Source: Thermodesulfobacteriota bacterium (GTDB taxonomy: Bacteria; Desulfobacterota_D; UBA1144; Nemesobacterales; UBA2774). Taken from it: 64,000 nt of DNA. Shown one piece after another: positions 40,108 to 50,383 of the stretch. The stretch is from the NCBI GenBank assembly GCA_021604765.1, contig BQJP01000012.1:1-64000 (forward strand), given 5' to 3'. The translations under genes were made by a program, and so were the position numbers. Position 1 is the first letter of the stretch, and the number at the start of each line of letters is the position of its first letter. A model generated the notes under the pieces. That model was given only the letters and a program-made list of their open reading frames with translations. It searched no databases and was not told where the DNA came from.

Positions 40108-42258
40108 ATGAGCACTTCACATAAAAACAATTTAAATACGGATCAAAGCCGGGCTGTAAAGCACTTGGGAGGGCCACTTCTTGTACTTGCTGGTGCCGGT
40201 TCTGGAAAAACCAGAATTATCACTGAAAGGATCTCTAATCTTATAAGTGAGCACAATGTAAGACCTTTTAATATACTTGCCGTGACTTTTACTAATAAAG
40301 CGGCGAACGAGATGAAAGAGAGGGTTTATCGTCTTGCTCAGAAAGAAGCTAAAAATGTTTGGATAGGAACATTTCATTCAACCTGTCTTAGAATTCTGAA
40401 AAGAGATATTAACAAATTAGATGGATATAACCGGAATTTCATAATATATGATGACGGAGATCAATTAAAACTTATAAAAGACTGCATGGGGCGGCTTAAT
40501 ATTGGGGATAAACTAGTAAGCCCTAAATCAGCCAGGTCTCAAATAGACGGTGCCAAGAACAAAACTATAGGACCCAATGATCCTGAGTTAAGAGAATATG
40601 ACAAACATGTTCAGAGGATATATTCGTTATACGAAGAGGAGCTTAGAAAATCAAATGCGCTTGATTTCGGAGATCTCCTCCACCTAACTGTAAAACTCTT
40701 AGAGAAAAATCCCGATGTCTTAGAGAGCTATCAAAACCAATTCCAGTATATATTAGTAGATGAGTACCAGGACACAAACCATGTTCAGTACAAAATTGTC
40801 GAGATGTTATCTAGAAAACACAGAAACATATTCGTTGTGGGAGATGACAATCAATCAATTTACGGTTGGCGCGGGGCAGATATTAAGAACATACTTAACT
40901 TCGAAAAAGATTTTACGGATGCAAAGATCATTAAGCTTGAGCAAAACTACAGATCCACGCAAACTATCCTTGATGCTGCCAATAAGCTTATAACACATAA
41001 TAAAAACAGACATGAAAAAAACCTGCACACCAAAAATGATGTGGGTGATTTAATAAACTACTATGAAGCTAGTGACGATAGGGACGAAGCCAAGCATATA
41101 TCCTCACAGATCGTAAACCTTAAAAAAACCTCAGACTACACATATAAAGATATAGCCGTCTTTTTTAGAACCAATACACAGTCAAGATTGATTGAAGAGG
41201 AATTACTACAAAAAAGTATTCCTTATAAAATGGTAGGCGGTACAGAGTTTTATAAGAGAAAGGAGATTAAAGACATTCTCGCTTTTCTTAAAGTAGTAGT
41301 AAACCCTTCAGACGAAATAAGCCTTAAGCGAATTATTAATGTCCCACCCAGAGGCATTGGTAATGTGACAATTAATAACATTGATGAGATTACAAGAGAC
41401 AGAGGAGTCTCTTTTTATGAGGCAATTCAAATTGCTCTTAAAGAAAAGAGTATTTCAAATAGTGTTCTGATTAAAATTGATAGGCTAAACAAATTGCTTA
41501 CAAAACTAATAGAGTTCCCTGAAAAGGATGATATTGTCGGTCTTATTAACCATGTACTTCATAAAACCAAATATTTAGACATGCTGGAGAAAGAAGAGGA
41601 GAGAAGAGAGAATATAGGTGAGATTATAAATCTGGCTGTTGAATTCCAAAAAGAACGTGAGGAACCTACACTAAATGATTTTCTGGACAGTGTTTCACTT
41701 GCGAGCGATCTTGACAACTACTCTGAAAACAGCGATCAGGTAACTCTTATGACTCTTCATTCGGCAAAAGGACTGGAATTCCCAGTAGTATTCATTGTAG
41801 GCATGGAAGAAAATCTTCTCCCCCACTTCAACTCAACAATAAACGGGCAGGTTGAAGAAGAAAGAAGACTATTTTATGTTGGAATAACAAGGGCTAAAGA
41901 AAAAGTATATCTCGCCGGCGCTGCGAGACGGATGGTATTTGGAAAGCAGCAAGGCTCAATCCCTTCAAGGTTCATATCAGAACTCCCGGAAGAGCTTATA
42001 AACTTAGAGACCCGTAAATTTGAAGGTAGTTATCAATCTAAAAAAGCTAAGCGGTCTTCAACAATAACCACTTCTATACCAACTAGAAACTATCAAGACA
42101 CAGGACGTTATAAAGTCGGACAAAAAATTGTCCACTCGGCTTTTGGTGAGGGTCTGATAAAAAAGGTAGAAGGCTCAGGAGACGACGCAAAAGTAACAAT
42201 ATTCTTCCCCAGCGTAGGTGGTCATAAGAAAATCATTGCAAGTTATCTGGAGAATTAA
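40108..42258 (+). CDS. pcrA: ATP-dependent DNA helicase, PcrA/UvrD type
   Basis: A 716-residue superfamily 1A 3'-5' helicase. Motifs in order: LNTDQSRAV (Q-motif), AGAGSGKTRI (Walker A, 28-37), TFTNKAANEM (Ia), LVDEYQDTN (II), VGDDNQSIYGWRGAD (III), LEQNYRST (IV), TLMTLHSAKGLEFPVVF (V) and EERRLFYVGITRAK (VI). The C-terminal VGQKIVHSAFGEGLIKKVEGSG...IIASYLEN is the Tudor-like tail of PcrA, which contacts RNA polymerase. It acts in nucleotide-excision repair and in clearing stalled forks. Ends eight bases from convergent selO. Confidence 0.94.
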   Translation: MSTSHKNNLNTDQSRAVKHLGGPLLVLAGAGSGKTRIITERISNLISEHNVRPFNILAVTFTNKAANEMKERVYRLAQKEAKNVWIGTFHSTCLRILKRDINKLDGYNRNFIIYDDGDQLKLIKDCMGRLNIGDKLVSPKSARSQIDGAKNKTIGPNDPELREYDKHVQRIYSLYEEELRKSNALDFGDLLHLTVKLLEKNPDVLESYQNQFQYILVDEYQDTNHVQYKIVEMLSRKHRNIFVVGDDNQSIYGWRGADIKNILNFEKDFTDAKIIKLEQNYRSTQTILDAANKLITHNKNRHEKNLHTKNDVGDLINYYEASDDRDEAKHISSQIVNLKKTSDYTYKDIAVFFRTNTQSRLIEEELLQKSIPYKMVGGTEFYKRKEIKDILAFLKVVVNPSDEISLKRIINVPPRGIGNVTINNIDEITRDRGVSFYEAIQIALKEKSISNSVLIKIDRLNKLLTKLIEFPEKDDIVGLINHVLHKTKYLDMLEKEEERRENIGEIINLAVEFQKEREEPTLNDFLDSVSLASDLDNYSENSDQVTLMTLHSAKGLEFPVVFIVGMEENLLPHFNSTINGQVEEERRLFYVGITRAKEKVYLAGAARRMVFGKQQGSIPSRFISELPEELINLETRKFEGSYQSKKAKRSSTITTSIPTRNYQDTGRYKVGQKIVHSAFGEGLIKKVEGSGDDAKVTIFFPSVGGHKKIIASYLEN

Positions 42259-42266
42259 TTTACTGT

Positions 42267-43736
42267 TTATGAAGAGCAGCTAATTACTAATTTCTTGCCC
42301 CAATCTGGCGAAGCTGCCGCGTAATCTTGATATTGAATTTGCTCAGAAAAAGGATCTCTTAAAATTCTATGCAGACGCTCAATCTCTAAGTAATCTCCGT
42401 CATCAACCGCTTTTCGGATCGCATTCTCAGCAAGATAATTCCTAAGTATGAATTTAGGGTTTATTAAATCCATTTCTTTTTTACGCCTGCTATCAGAGCT
42501 GTTTTCAGCTTTAAGCCTGAGTTTATATGACGCTATCCAATCTGTAATGGCGGTACCATCTTCAAACATAGAAACTATGTATAGAGCATCATCTGAATTA
42601 CTTGACGAGATATTTCCCAGTTTTCTAAAGAAAATTGTATAATCCACTTCATTGTTGACCAATATGTCCAATATTCTTTTTATTAACTCCACATCTTCTG
42701 GTAATTCCTCATTAAATCCAAGCTTTTTGCTCATAATGTCAACATAACTCTGTGAGTAAATGTTTCTAAATTCATCCAAGTTCTTCTGAGCCCGCTCTCC
42801 ATCGATAATAGAACTTAAAGCCACTGCTAACTTATTTAAATTCCAGTGCGCTATTGCCGGCTGGTTCTGAAACGAGTATCTCCCAAAACTATCTGAATGA
42901 TTAGGAGTAAACTCTGGATTATAATCCTCTAAAAAACCATAGGGTCCATAGTCAATTGTAAGCCCCGTGATAGACATATTGTCAGTATTCATAACTCCGT
43001 GTGTAAACCCGATTGATTGCCATTTAGAGACGAGCCTGGCAGTCCTATCAACTACTTCAGAGAAAAACAGGGAATATTTATCACTCTCTGAGATAATATC
43101 TGGAAAATGATGCTCAATTACGTAATCCGCCAACAGCTTCACATAATCTGCCCGGTCAGTATAGTGAAAAGCTTCGAATGAACCAAATCTGACATGAGTA
43201 GGCGCCATTCTAACTATCATAGCGCCTCTTTCAGTGGTCTCACGCTCCACCTTTTCGTCGCTTCCTATGATACATAGAGCCCTAGTCGTCGGAATACCAA
43301 GCCCATTCATGGCCTCACTGCATAAATACTCTCTAATAGATGATCTCAACACAGCTCTACCGTCAAAAACGCGTGAGAACTCAGTTCTTCCAGAGCCTTT
43401 TAAATGTAGGTCCCAGCTCTCTCCTTTATTATTTCTAACCTCACCTAATAGTATTGCCCTACCGTCTCCAATATCAGGATTATAGACTCCAAACTGATGG
43501 CCAGTGTAATACATAGCAAGCGGATCTGAACCCGGGAGTGTTTTTTTTCCGGAGATATAATCTGAGAATTCAGGACTCTGTGCTTCACGAGAATCAAGAT
43601 CAATTAGAGCCGCCGCATCAGTATTAAAAGCAACAAGATGAGGGTTATTAAAAGGAGTTGGCTTAACCAGGTGATAAAAGTCCTCTGGTAACTTTCGGTA
43701 CGTATTTTCAAATTGAAGATCAGTGATTTTTCTCAT
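42267..43736 (-). CDS. selO: Protein adenylyltransferase SelO (YdiU family)
   Basis: A pseudokinase-fold enzyme that transfers AMP to Ser, Thr or Tyr of proteins, described in redox stress. In 489 residues it shows the family start NTYRKLPEDFYHLVKPTPFNNPHLVAFN, YTGHQFGVYNPDIGDGRAILLGEV, LKGSGRTEFSRVFDGRAVLRSSIREYL, HGVMNTDNMSITGLTIDYGPYGFLEDY (metal- and catalytic-loop region) and FGRYSFQNQPAIAHWNL. No selenocysteine codon is visible: the protein ends CSS, with an ordinary Cys near the C-terminus. Confidence 0.93.
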   Translation of the reverse strand: MRKITDLQFENTYRKLPEDFYHLVKPTPFNNPHLVAFNTDAAALIDLDSREAQSPEFSDYISGKKTLPGSDPLAMYYTGHQFGVYNPDIGDGRAILLGEVRNNKGESWDLHLKGSGRTEFSRVFDGRAVLRSSIREYLCSEAMNGLGIPTTRALCIIGSDEKVERETTERGAMIVRMAPTHVRFGSFEAFHYTDRADYVKLLADYVIEHHFPDIISESDKYSLFFSEVVDRTARLVSKWQSIGFTHGVMNTDNMSITGLTIDYGPYGFLEDYNPEFTPNHSDSFGRYSFQNQPAIAHWNLNKLAVALSSIIDGERAQKNLDEFRNIYSQSYVDIMSKKLGFNEELPEDVELIKRILDILVNNEVDYTIFFRKLGNISSSNSDDALYIVSMFEDGTAITDWIASYKLRLKAENSSDSRRKKEMDLINPKFILRNYLAENAIRKAVDDGDYLEIERLHRILRDPFSEQIQYQDYAAASPDWGKKLVISCSS

Positions 43737-43897
43737 ATAGATATATTTTGAGTTTGCGTTGGTAACTACAAAGAAGAAATTATAACATCCCTCACTTCAT
43801 AGCAAACTAACCAAAATCATTGTATATTATTTTGAACAATAGAATACATACAAGTTTGTACGATCTTTGAGAACATAAGCAATTAACTTCGGAACAG

Positions 43898-44185
43898 ATG
43901 AAACATAGAAAAAACAAAATAAAGCGTCAGCATGGAATTATAAAGGGTTTAAAGAAATTTCTTGAGCACAACGTTTCATCGCTTGACTCAGTTGAAGGGA
44001 TAATTCCCGGGCGAATAAAAGTAGGAAAGACACCAGGTGAAAACCTGATAGTAAGCTATCAATACAGCACTGTAAGCGGGGCAAAATTAATAGGAAGAAG
44101 CGGTACATCAGTACAAGAAGTTTTCGTTATAACTAATGATCCAGAAAAACTTAAAGATGTAATCAATGAACACTATCCTGATTAG
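43898..44185 (+). CDS. Small conserved-looking protein, possibly DUF2103-like
   Basis: A 95-residue basic protein beginning MKHRKNKIKRQHGIIKGLKKFLE, followed by VEGIIPGRIKVGK and SGAKLIGRSGTSVQEVFVIT. This pattern reminds me of the DUF2103 'predicted metal-binding' family, but I cannot verify it. GGAACAG precedes the ATG. It ends four bases from the convergent dnaE, so there is no room for a terminator between them. The compact, charged sequence and the good ribosome site argue that it is a real gene. Confidence 0.6.
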   Translation: MKHRKNKIKRQHGIIKGLKKFLEHNVSSLDSVEGIIPGRIKVGKTPGENLIVSYQYSTVSGAKLIGRSGTSVQEVFVITNDPEKLKDVINEHYPD

Positions 44186-44189
44186 TGAA

Positions 44190-47100
44190 CTAGATAAATC
44201 TCACAGCACGCTCACCCAACAGCTCTTCAACTTCGGATATAAATCGGTCTTCCACATCAACTTTAAAATCACCAACCTCTACAACTAATTCGCCATCATC
44301 GGTATTTATATGTACATGAACTTCACAGCTCCCCGGATATTTGCCTAGAATTCGCCTTAATTGCTCAAAGTTCTCTTTGTTTGAACAAGGCCGATCAAAA
44401 TTAATGTGCACTGTCGAGCCATTTCTCAAACCCCTTAGTGAAATAATATCCAGTGCGCGTAGTTTTACTTGATCCTCATTAGGCTCAGCCATTGCTTTAA
44501 TAATAATGGGCTCTACTTTTTCTTCTAAAATTGTACGGGTTTTTCTTAATAATTTGTCAAAAATAATGACTTCTACAGAACCTTTCATATCTTCTAGAAC
44601 CAGGTTTGCGTAAATCCCAGAGCCGCTTTTAGTAGTTTTGATAACAAGCGTTCTTACAACCCCAGCAATACTAACTTCCTGTTTTTCTGTTATTTCCATA
44701 AGCGATTCAGTATCTATGCTGGTGATTGCGTTATTCATTTCAGATGAGTATTTAGCCATAGGATGACTCGTAACATAAAATCCAAGCACTTCCATTTCAT
44801 TGGACAACACATCTTTTTCTTGCCACTGATCGATATCAGATAAAGTAGGCATAGTCACGGAATCGTTCATAGCAAAAAGTGAATGCTGTCCTTCTGCAGA
44901 GCTCTTTTGTTTAATGGAGGTATAGCTAAGCAGGGTTTCTACCGACTCCATCAGACAGGCGCGGTGTTGTCCCAAAGAATCAAACGCTCCACTTTTAATT
45001 AGACTTTCAAAAGTTCTTCTGTTTAACTTTCTAGCCTCAACTCGCTCACAAAAGTTAAAAATTGATTCAAAATTCCCGCCTTCTTCTCTAGCTTCTATAA
45101 TAGCTTGTACTGTGCTTCCTCCAACATTCTTAATACCCGATAAGCCAAATCTTATTTTGCCGTTAGATGCAGTAAAGCCCGCCATGCTCTCATTTACATC
45201 AGGAGCAAGAACAGGTATTCCCATTTGCTTACATTCTGTAATGCTGGAAATAACTTTGTCGGTGTTCCCTGATTCCACGGAGAGAAGAGCTGCCATAAAT
45301 TCAGCGGGGAAGTGAGCTTTTAGGTACGCAGTTTGATATGTAATTAGGGCATAAGCTGTGCTGTGACTTTTATTAAATGAATATTCGGCAAATTTTTCCA
45401 TAGTATCAAATAGCTCTTTTGCCTTCTTATCATTAATCCCTTTTTTCTTAGCGCCCTTAAGAAACCTGTCACGCTGAGCTTTCATTTCCTCAGGCTTCTT
45501 TTTACCCATGGCTCGCCTAAGAAGATCCGCTTCACCGAGGCTATATTCCGCAACTACACTTGCGGTCTGCATAATCTGTTCCTGATATACGAATAAACCG
45601 TATGTATCTTTTAGGATTTCTTGTAAATCAGGAAGTGGAAATTTAATTTTTTCCTTTCCATGTTTTCTTTTAATAAAATCATCTACCATGCCGCTATCGA
45701 GTGGTCCTGGTCGATATAAAGCTAATAGAGCAATCAAGTCTTCAAATTCTGTTGGATGAAGCTTATTAAGAACATCTTTCATACCAGAGGACTCAATTTG
45801 GAATATCCCGCGGGTACGTCCTGTTGTAAGAAGTTCGTATACTTTCTTGTCATCTAATGGAATTCGATCTATCCGTATCCATTTGTCCTCTTCATAATTA
45901 TCTTTTATTAGATTTAGCGCTTTATTTATAACGGTAAGAGTCTTTAAACCTAGGAAATCAAATTTTACAAAGCCCAACTCTTCAATTGAGTTCATATCAT
46001 ACTGCGTAACTACCTCATTCTTTGAGCCTTTGTATAGAGGAATATGGTCAGCTAGTGGCTCATTAGCTATTACGATCCCCGCTGCGTGAGTTGAAGAATG
46101 TCTCACCATATTTTCAAGGGGTCTGGCTAACTCAATCATTTCCTGAAGTTGTGGGGAGTTTTTAATTAGGTCTTTTAACTCTTTGACCTCTTTAATTGCT
46201 CTGTCAATGCTGAAAACCTTTCCTCTGAACGATGGAATTAGTTTTGAAACCCTATCAACATCTGCGTAAGGAATACCAAGTACACGGCCGACATCTTTAA
46301 CCACCGCTTTTGCAGACATAGTTCCAAAAGTACCTATCTGAGCAACTTTATCAGCCCCGTATTTTTCAGTAACATATCTGATTACTTCATCCCTACCCTC
46401 TCCACAAAAATCAATATCTATATCTGGCATACTGATACGTTCAGGATTTAGAAATCTCTCAAAAATAAGATCGTATGGTATTGGATCCACTTCTGTTATG
46501 CCTAACACATAAGCAACCAGACTGCCCGCGGCACTACCCCTACCTGGCCCAACCGGTATGCCGTTTGATTTTGCGTAATTGATAAAATCGGCAACAACGA
46601 GAAAGTAACCGGGAAATCCCATTTCTAGGATTATTTTAAGCTCAGTCTCTAACCTATCTGAATATTCCTCAAATTTTTCTTCTGGTATTAATCCTTCATC
46701 TATTTTTTCCTTTAATTTCTGCCTTGAAAGCTCAGCCATATATTCGTCGAGCGACTGATCCCCTTCAACCTCATATTCAGGGAGCTTGTATCCAGTATGC
46801 TCAAACTCAAAGTTACACCGCTTGGCAACCTCGCCAGTCCTCTGAATTGCGTCCTCGAACCCGTCTAGATCTCCGAGCATCTCACCTTCTGACTTTAGGT
46901 AATATTGATCTCCCTGAAACTTAAACCTGTTCTCATCCTGAATAGAAGAGCCTGTTTGTATACAAAGAAGCGCGTCATGAGGCTTTGTATCTTCTTTTCT
47001 TAAGAAATGACAATCATTTGTGGCTACAAGCGGAATACCGAGTTTCTCTCCGACTTCCTTAACTTTTTTATTAACCCTTACTTGTTCCGGCAAACCTGTG

Positions 47101-47624
47101 GCCTGAACCTCAAGGTAATATCTGTCCCCAAAAATCTCTCTATACATGGCTGCAACATCAAGCGCTGCTTTCATGTCTTTGCTGAATATCGCTTTAGCCA
47201 ACTCACTGTTAAGACAACCGCTTAGAACTATTAGCCCTTCATTATGTTTATCTAAGAGTTCGTGGTCTACTCTGGGCCTTCTGTAAAAACCGTCAAAATA
47301 AGCTGTAGTAACAAGCCTTGAGAGATTTTGATAACCTTTTTGATTCATTGAGAGCACAGTTAAATGATGCGTCTTACCCTCTGAAGCATTATCGGGATTG
47401 ATCTTGGGAGTTACATAAATTTCACATCCAATTATGGGCTTAACCCCTGTTTCTTTAGCTTTTTTGTAAAAATCATACGCGCCAAAGAGATTGCCGTGAT
47501 CAGTTAGAGCAACAGCCGGCATTCCAAATTCCTTAGCTTGCGGAAAAAGGTCTTCGAACTTAATGGCGCCGTCTAAGAGTGAATACTGCGAGTGAAGATG
47601 GAGATGAACAAATCCGTCTGACAT
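44190..47624 (-). CDS. dnaE: DNA polymerase III subunit alpha
   Basis: The 1,144-residue replicative polymerase. The PHP domain opens with FVHLHLHSQYSLLDGAIK, the catalytic core has MPDIDIDFCGEGRDEVIRYV (palm aspartates) and GPGRGSAAGSLVAYVLGIT, and the C-terminal half has the helix-hairpin-helix, an OB fold (EVSIAGVV...VEVIIFDKLL) and the tail. I use the ATG at 47624 (MSDGFVHLH), the conserved start; a TTG six codons earlier is in frame. Its length and order match the DnaE1 type. The gene is divergent from ftsY. Confidence 0.96.
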   Translation of the reverse strand: MSDGFVHLHLHSQYSLLDGAIKFEDLFPQAKEFGMPAVALTDHGNLFGAYDFYKKAKETGVKPIIGCEIYVTPKINPDNASEGKTHHLTVLSMNQKGYQNLSRLVTTAYFDGFYRRPRVDHELLDKHNEGLIVLSGCLNSELAKAIFSKDMKAALDVAAMYREIFGDRYYLEVQATGLPEQVRVNKKVKEVGEKLGIPLVATNDCHFLRKEDTKPHDALLCIQTGSSIQDENRFKFQGDQYYLKSEGEMLGDLDGFEDAIQRTGEVAKRCNFEFEHTGYKLPEYEVEGDQSLDEYMAELSRQKLKEKIDEGLIPEEKFEEYSDRLETELKIILEMGFPGYFLVVADFINYAKSNGIPVGPGRGSAAGSLVAYVLGITEVDPIPYDLIFERFLNPERISMPDIDIDFCGEGRDEVIRYVTEKYGADKVAQIGTFGTMSAKAVVKDVGRVLGIPYADVDRVSKLIPSFRGKVFSIDRAIKEVKELKDLIKNSPQLQEMIELARPLENMVRHSSTHAAGIVIANEPLADHIPLYKGSKNEVVTQYDMNSIEELGFVKFDFLGLKTLTVINKALNLIKDNYEEDKWIRIDRIPLDDKKVYELLTTGRTRGIFQIESSGMKDVLNKLHPTEFEDLIALLALYRPGPLDSGMVDDFIKRKHGKEKIKFPLPDLQEILKDTYGLFVYQEQIMQTASVVAEYSLGEADLLRRAMGKKKPEEMKAQRDRFLKGAKKKGINDKKAKELFDTMEKFAEYSFNKSHSTAYALITYQTAYLKAHFPAEFMAALLSVESGNTDKVISSITECKQMGIPVLAPDVNESMAGFTASNGKIRFGLSGIKNVGGSTVQAIIEAREEGGNFESIFNFCERVEARKLNRRTFESLIKSGAFDSLGQHRACLMESVETLLSYTSIKQKSSAEGQHSLFAMNDSVTMPTLSDIDQWQEKDVLSNEMEVLGFYVTSHPMAKYSSEMNNAITSIDTESLMEITEKQEVSIAGVVRTLVIKTTKSGSGIYANLVLEDMKGSVEVIIFDKLLRKTRTILEEKVEPIIIKAMAEPNEDQVKLRALDIISLRGLRNGSTVHINFDRPCSNKENFEQLRRILGKYPGSCEVHVHINTDDGELVVEVGDFKVDVEDRFISEVEELLGERAVRFI

Positions 47625-47893
47625 TTGAACTAGTATATCCAAGAAGATTTAAGCTTAGCAAGTAGTGAAAAAACATTCTTTGATTTCCGATATTTACAAC
47701 CCTTATTTCATTAGTTTTTAAAAAGGATTTATAGAAATTAATATTTTATGATGTTGAAAAGCATCATCTTAAAAGTATATTTACCAGATAATTTAGGGAT
47801 AAGTACTTTCTAAAGCACTTATGTTATTCTAACTACTCAAGCAAACAATAAAGATAACCGTTCTCATTTGAGAGAAAGGAGGATGTATAAATA

Positions 47894-49180
47894 ATGGAAG
47901 AAATATTATCTATATTAAACACGATACCGAGTCCATATAACGACCTGGTGGCTGTCGCTATCATATTTGTAATAATTGCTGCAATAGGATTTATCATTTC
48001 ATTTCTATTTGGCGGGAAAGCTCCAGAACAACCAGAAGAAATTGAACTCCCACAAGAGGTTGTTGAAGAATTAGAAACTCCGGATCTTGAAGAAACAGCC
48101 GGTCAGGAATTTCAGACACAAACTCCAGTGGTGAGTGAAGATGCAGTAGAAACACAAGTTGTTCCTGAGCAAGAAGAGATAATAACCCAGGAGTTTGAAG
48201 AAGAACTCGAAGAAGAAATTGAGCCAATTGAAGAGGTCGATGAATCAAAAGAAGGCTTATTTGCAAGGCTTCGCCGGGGGCTCTCTAAAACACAAGCAGG
48301 ACTTTTAGGCGGATTGGGCACAATAGTTTCGAAAAAAGAAATAGACGCCAACCTCTGGGATGAATTCGAAGAGACTCTTATTATGGCCGACCTGGGTGTC
48401 AACACCACTATGAAGCTCAGGGAAAATATAGAAACTAAGCTTTCCAAACAGTCGTTAAACAGCCCGGAATCTATAACCGATACTCTAAAAGAAGAAATTT
48501 TAGAAATTCTAAAGAGCGCCCAGGGCGCACCGATTAATGTCGACGCAAGCCCTTTTGTGATTATGGTAGCCGGAGTAAACGGAGTTGGTAAAACAACAAC
48601 AATTGGCAAGCTCGCCAACAGACTTAAAACTGAAGACAAAAATGTTATGGTCGCTGCTGGGGATACTTTCAGGGCTGCAGCAACTGAGCAGCTTGAGGTA
48701 TGGTCAAAAAGGGTCGGCACTGATTTTCTAAAAGGGCAAAGTGGCGGAGACCCATCGTCGGTTGCATTCGATGCCGTCAAAGCCGCGCAAGCGCGCGGGA
48801 CGGATATTCTTATTATTGATACCGCTGGAAGGCTTCACACAAAAGGAAATTTGATGGATGAGCTTACAAAAATGAAGCGCATTGTCGGCCGTGAGCTTGA
48901 AGGCGCTCCACACGAAACTCTACTTGTACTAGACGCAACAACCGGACAAAATGCGGTTCAGCAAGCCAAGCTCTTTAATGAAGCTATTGGAGTTACAGGA
49001 ATTGTTCTCACCAAGCTAGACGGAACTGCTAAGGGCGGAGTGATAATCGCTATTGCAAATGAACTCAACATACCGGTTAAGTACATAGGAATTGGTGAAA
49101 GTCTAAGCGACCTAAGGGAGTTTAACGCTGATGAATTCGTCGAGGCTCTATTTTATTCCGGAGATGAAACTGTTCATTAA
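47894..49180 (+). CDS. ftsY: Signal recognition particle receptor FtsY
   Basis: The 428-residue SRP receptor GTPase delivers ribosome-nascent chains to the Sec translocon. Unusually clear is a hydrophobic helix at residues 17-40, which would anchor it in the membrane, then a very acidic linker (43-117). The N domain starts near residue 121 (GLFARLRRGLSKTQ) and the G domain has GVNGVGKTTT (227-236), DTFRAAATEQL, DTAGRLHTKGNLM and TKLDGTAKGG. GGAGG lies about ten bases before the ATG. ribD, nadD and rsfS follow. Confidence 0.96.
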   Translation: MEEILSILNTIPSPYNDLVAVAIIFVIIAAIGFIISFLFGGKAPEQPEEIELPQEVVEELETPDLEETAGQEFQTQTPVVSEDAVETQVVPEQEEIITQEFEEELEEEIEPIEEVDESKEGLFARLRRGLSKTQAGLLGGLGTIVSKKEIDANLWDEFEETLIMADLGVNTTMKLRENIETKLSKQSLNSPESITDTLKEEILEILKSAQGAPINVDASPFVIMVAGVNGVGKTTTIGKLANRLKTEDKNVMVAAGDTFRAAATEQLEVWSKRVGTDFLKGQSGGDPSSVAFDAVKAAQARGTDILIIDTAGRLHTKGNLMDELTKMKRIVGRELEGAPHETLLVLDATTGQNAVQQAKLFNEAIGVTGIVLTKLDGTAKGGVIIAIANELNIPVKYIGIGESLSDLREFNADEFVEALFYSGDETVH

Positions 49181-49237
49181 AGTCGATTTTGGCTCAAGTT
49201 CATAATCACATTAATATGCTTTTCAAAATAATAGACA

Positions 49238-50335
49238 ATGGATAGTCACACTAAATACATGTCCCTAGCTTTAAGACTGGCTAAAAAAGCTGAGGGGATG
49301 ACAAGCCCAAACCCTATGGTCGGTGCAGTGCTCGTAAAGAAGAACAAGATTATAGGACAAGGCTTTCACAAAAAAGCAGGACTGCCTCACGCTGAAATTG
49401 AAGCATTTAACGATGCAATAAAAAAGAGAAACTCTATAAATGGCGCGACCCTCTATGTAACACTTGAGCCTTGCTGCCATGAGAACAAAAGAACCCCCCC
49501 TTGTGTCAGAGCAATCATTGAAAACAAGATATCAAAGGTATATGTCGCCATGCTCGATCCAAATCCCAAAGTCTCGGGAAATGGGATTAAATTACTAAGA
49601 AAAAATGGAATTAAAGTAGAAACCGGTATTCTTGAAGACAAAGCAAAAGAACTAAATGAAGCTTTTACAAAATATATTACTACCGGAAAACCCTTCGTAA
49701 TCTTAAAACTTGCTGCAACTATGGACGGTAAAATCGCTGCATATACTGGCGACTCTAAATGGATCGGGAGCCCGATACAGAGAAAATATGCTCACAAACT
49801 AAGAAATCAAGTAGATGGAGTAATGGTAGGTATTGAAACTGTCCTCAAAGATAATCCCAGTCTTAATGTAAGACTTAGTGGAAAAAAAGCGGACCCTATT
49901 CCTATCGTTTTAGATCGTAAGCTACGAATACCACTCGATGCCAATCTCCTAAAAATCCATGAGAATCAAATAGTTGCAACATCAACTCAATCAAAATCAA
50001 CTAAGGTTGAGAGATTAGAAAACCTAGGAGCAACCATTTTACAGATTAAAGAGGATAAAAGTGGACGTCTTAGCTTGAGAGAATTAGTAAGAAAATTAGG
50101 AAAACAGGAGATCATGAGTGTCCTAATAGAAGGCGGTAGCAAGGTGGCAGCTTCGGCATTGAAAAGTGGCATTGTAGATAAAGTAGTATTCTTCTATTCA
50201 CCTAAAATTGTTGGGGCCGAAGGTATTAGCATGATAGGAGAGCTCGGAATCTCAACAATTAAGAAATCTCTGCAAATAAAAAATATTAAAATAAGAAAAA
50301 TCAAAGACGAAGTGATGATTGAAGGTTATTTATAG
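49238..50335 (+). CDS. ribD: Bifunctional riboflavin deaminase-reductase
   Basis: Carries out the deamination and reduction steps after GTP cyclohydrolase II in riboflavin synthesis. Residues 1-145 are the zinc deaminase domain with HAE (51-53) and EPCCHENKRTPPC (77-89); the loop is one residue longer than in E. coli. Residues 150-365 are the reductase domain (LKLAATMDGKIA, GSKVAAS). No FMN riboswitch can be seen in the short 57-base gap before it, and no other rib genes are in the window, so it is separated from its pathway. Confidence 0.94.
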   Translation: MDSHTKYMSLALRLAKKAEGMTSPNPMVGAVLVKKNKIIGQGFHKKAGLPHAEIEAFNDAIKKRNSINGATLYVTLEPCCHENKRTPPCVRAIIENKISKVYVAMLDPNPKVSGNGIKLLRKNGIKVETGILEDKAKELNEAFTKYITTGKPFVILKLAATMDGKIAAYTGDSKWIGSPIQRKYAHKLRNQVDGVMVGIETVLKDNPSLNVRLSGKKADPIPIVLDRKLRIPLDANLLKIHENQIVATSTQSKSTKVERLENLGATILQIKEDKSGRLSLRELVRKLGKQEIMSVLIEGGSKVAASALKSGIVDKVVFFYSPKIVGAEGISMIGELGISTIKKSLQIKNIKIRKIKDEVMIEGYL

Positions 50336-50383
50336 GAACTCCCTCAGCATAAACCCTATAACATGTTACAATCCCTATTGATT

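Noticed and set aside
47748-47821. Small imperfect palindromes in the dnaE/ftsY divergent spacer (ATGATG...CATCAT; TAAGTACTT...AAGCACTTA)
   Set aside because: Short arms in AT-rich sequence with no clear promoter alignment.
49181-49237. An FMN riboswitch before ribD
   Set aside because: The gap is only 57 bases and holds no RFN-like conserved blocks.
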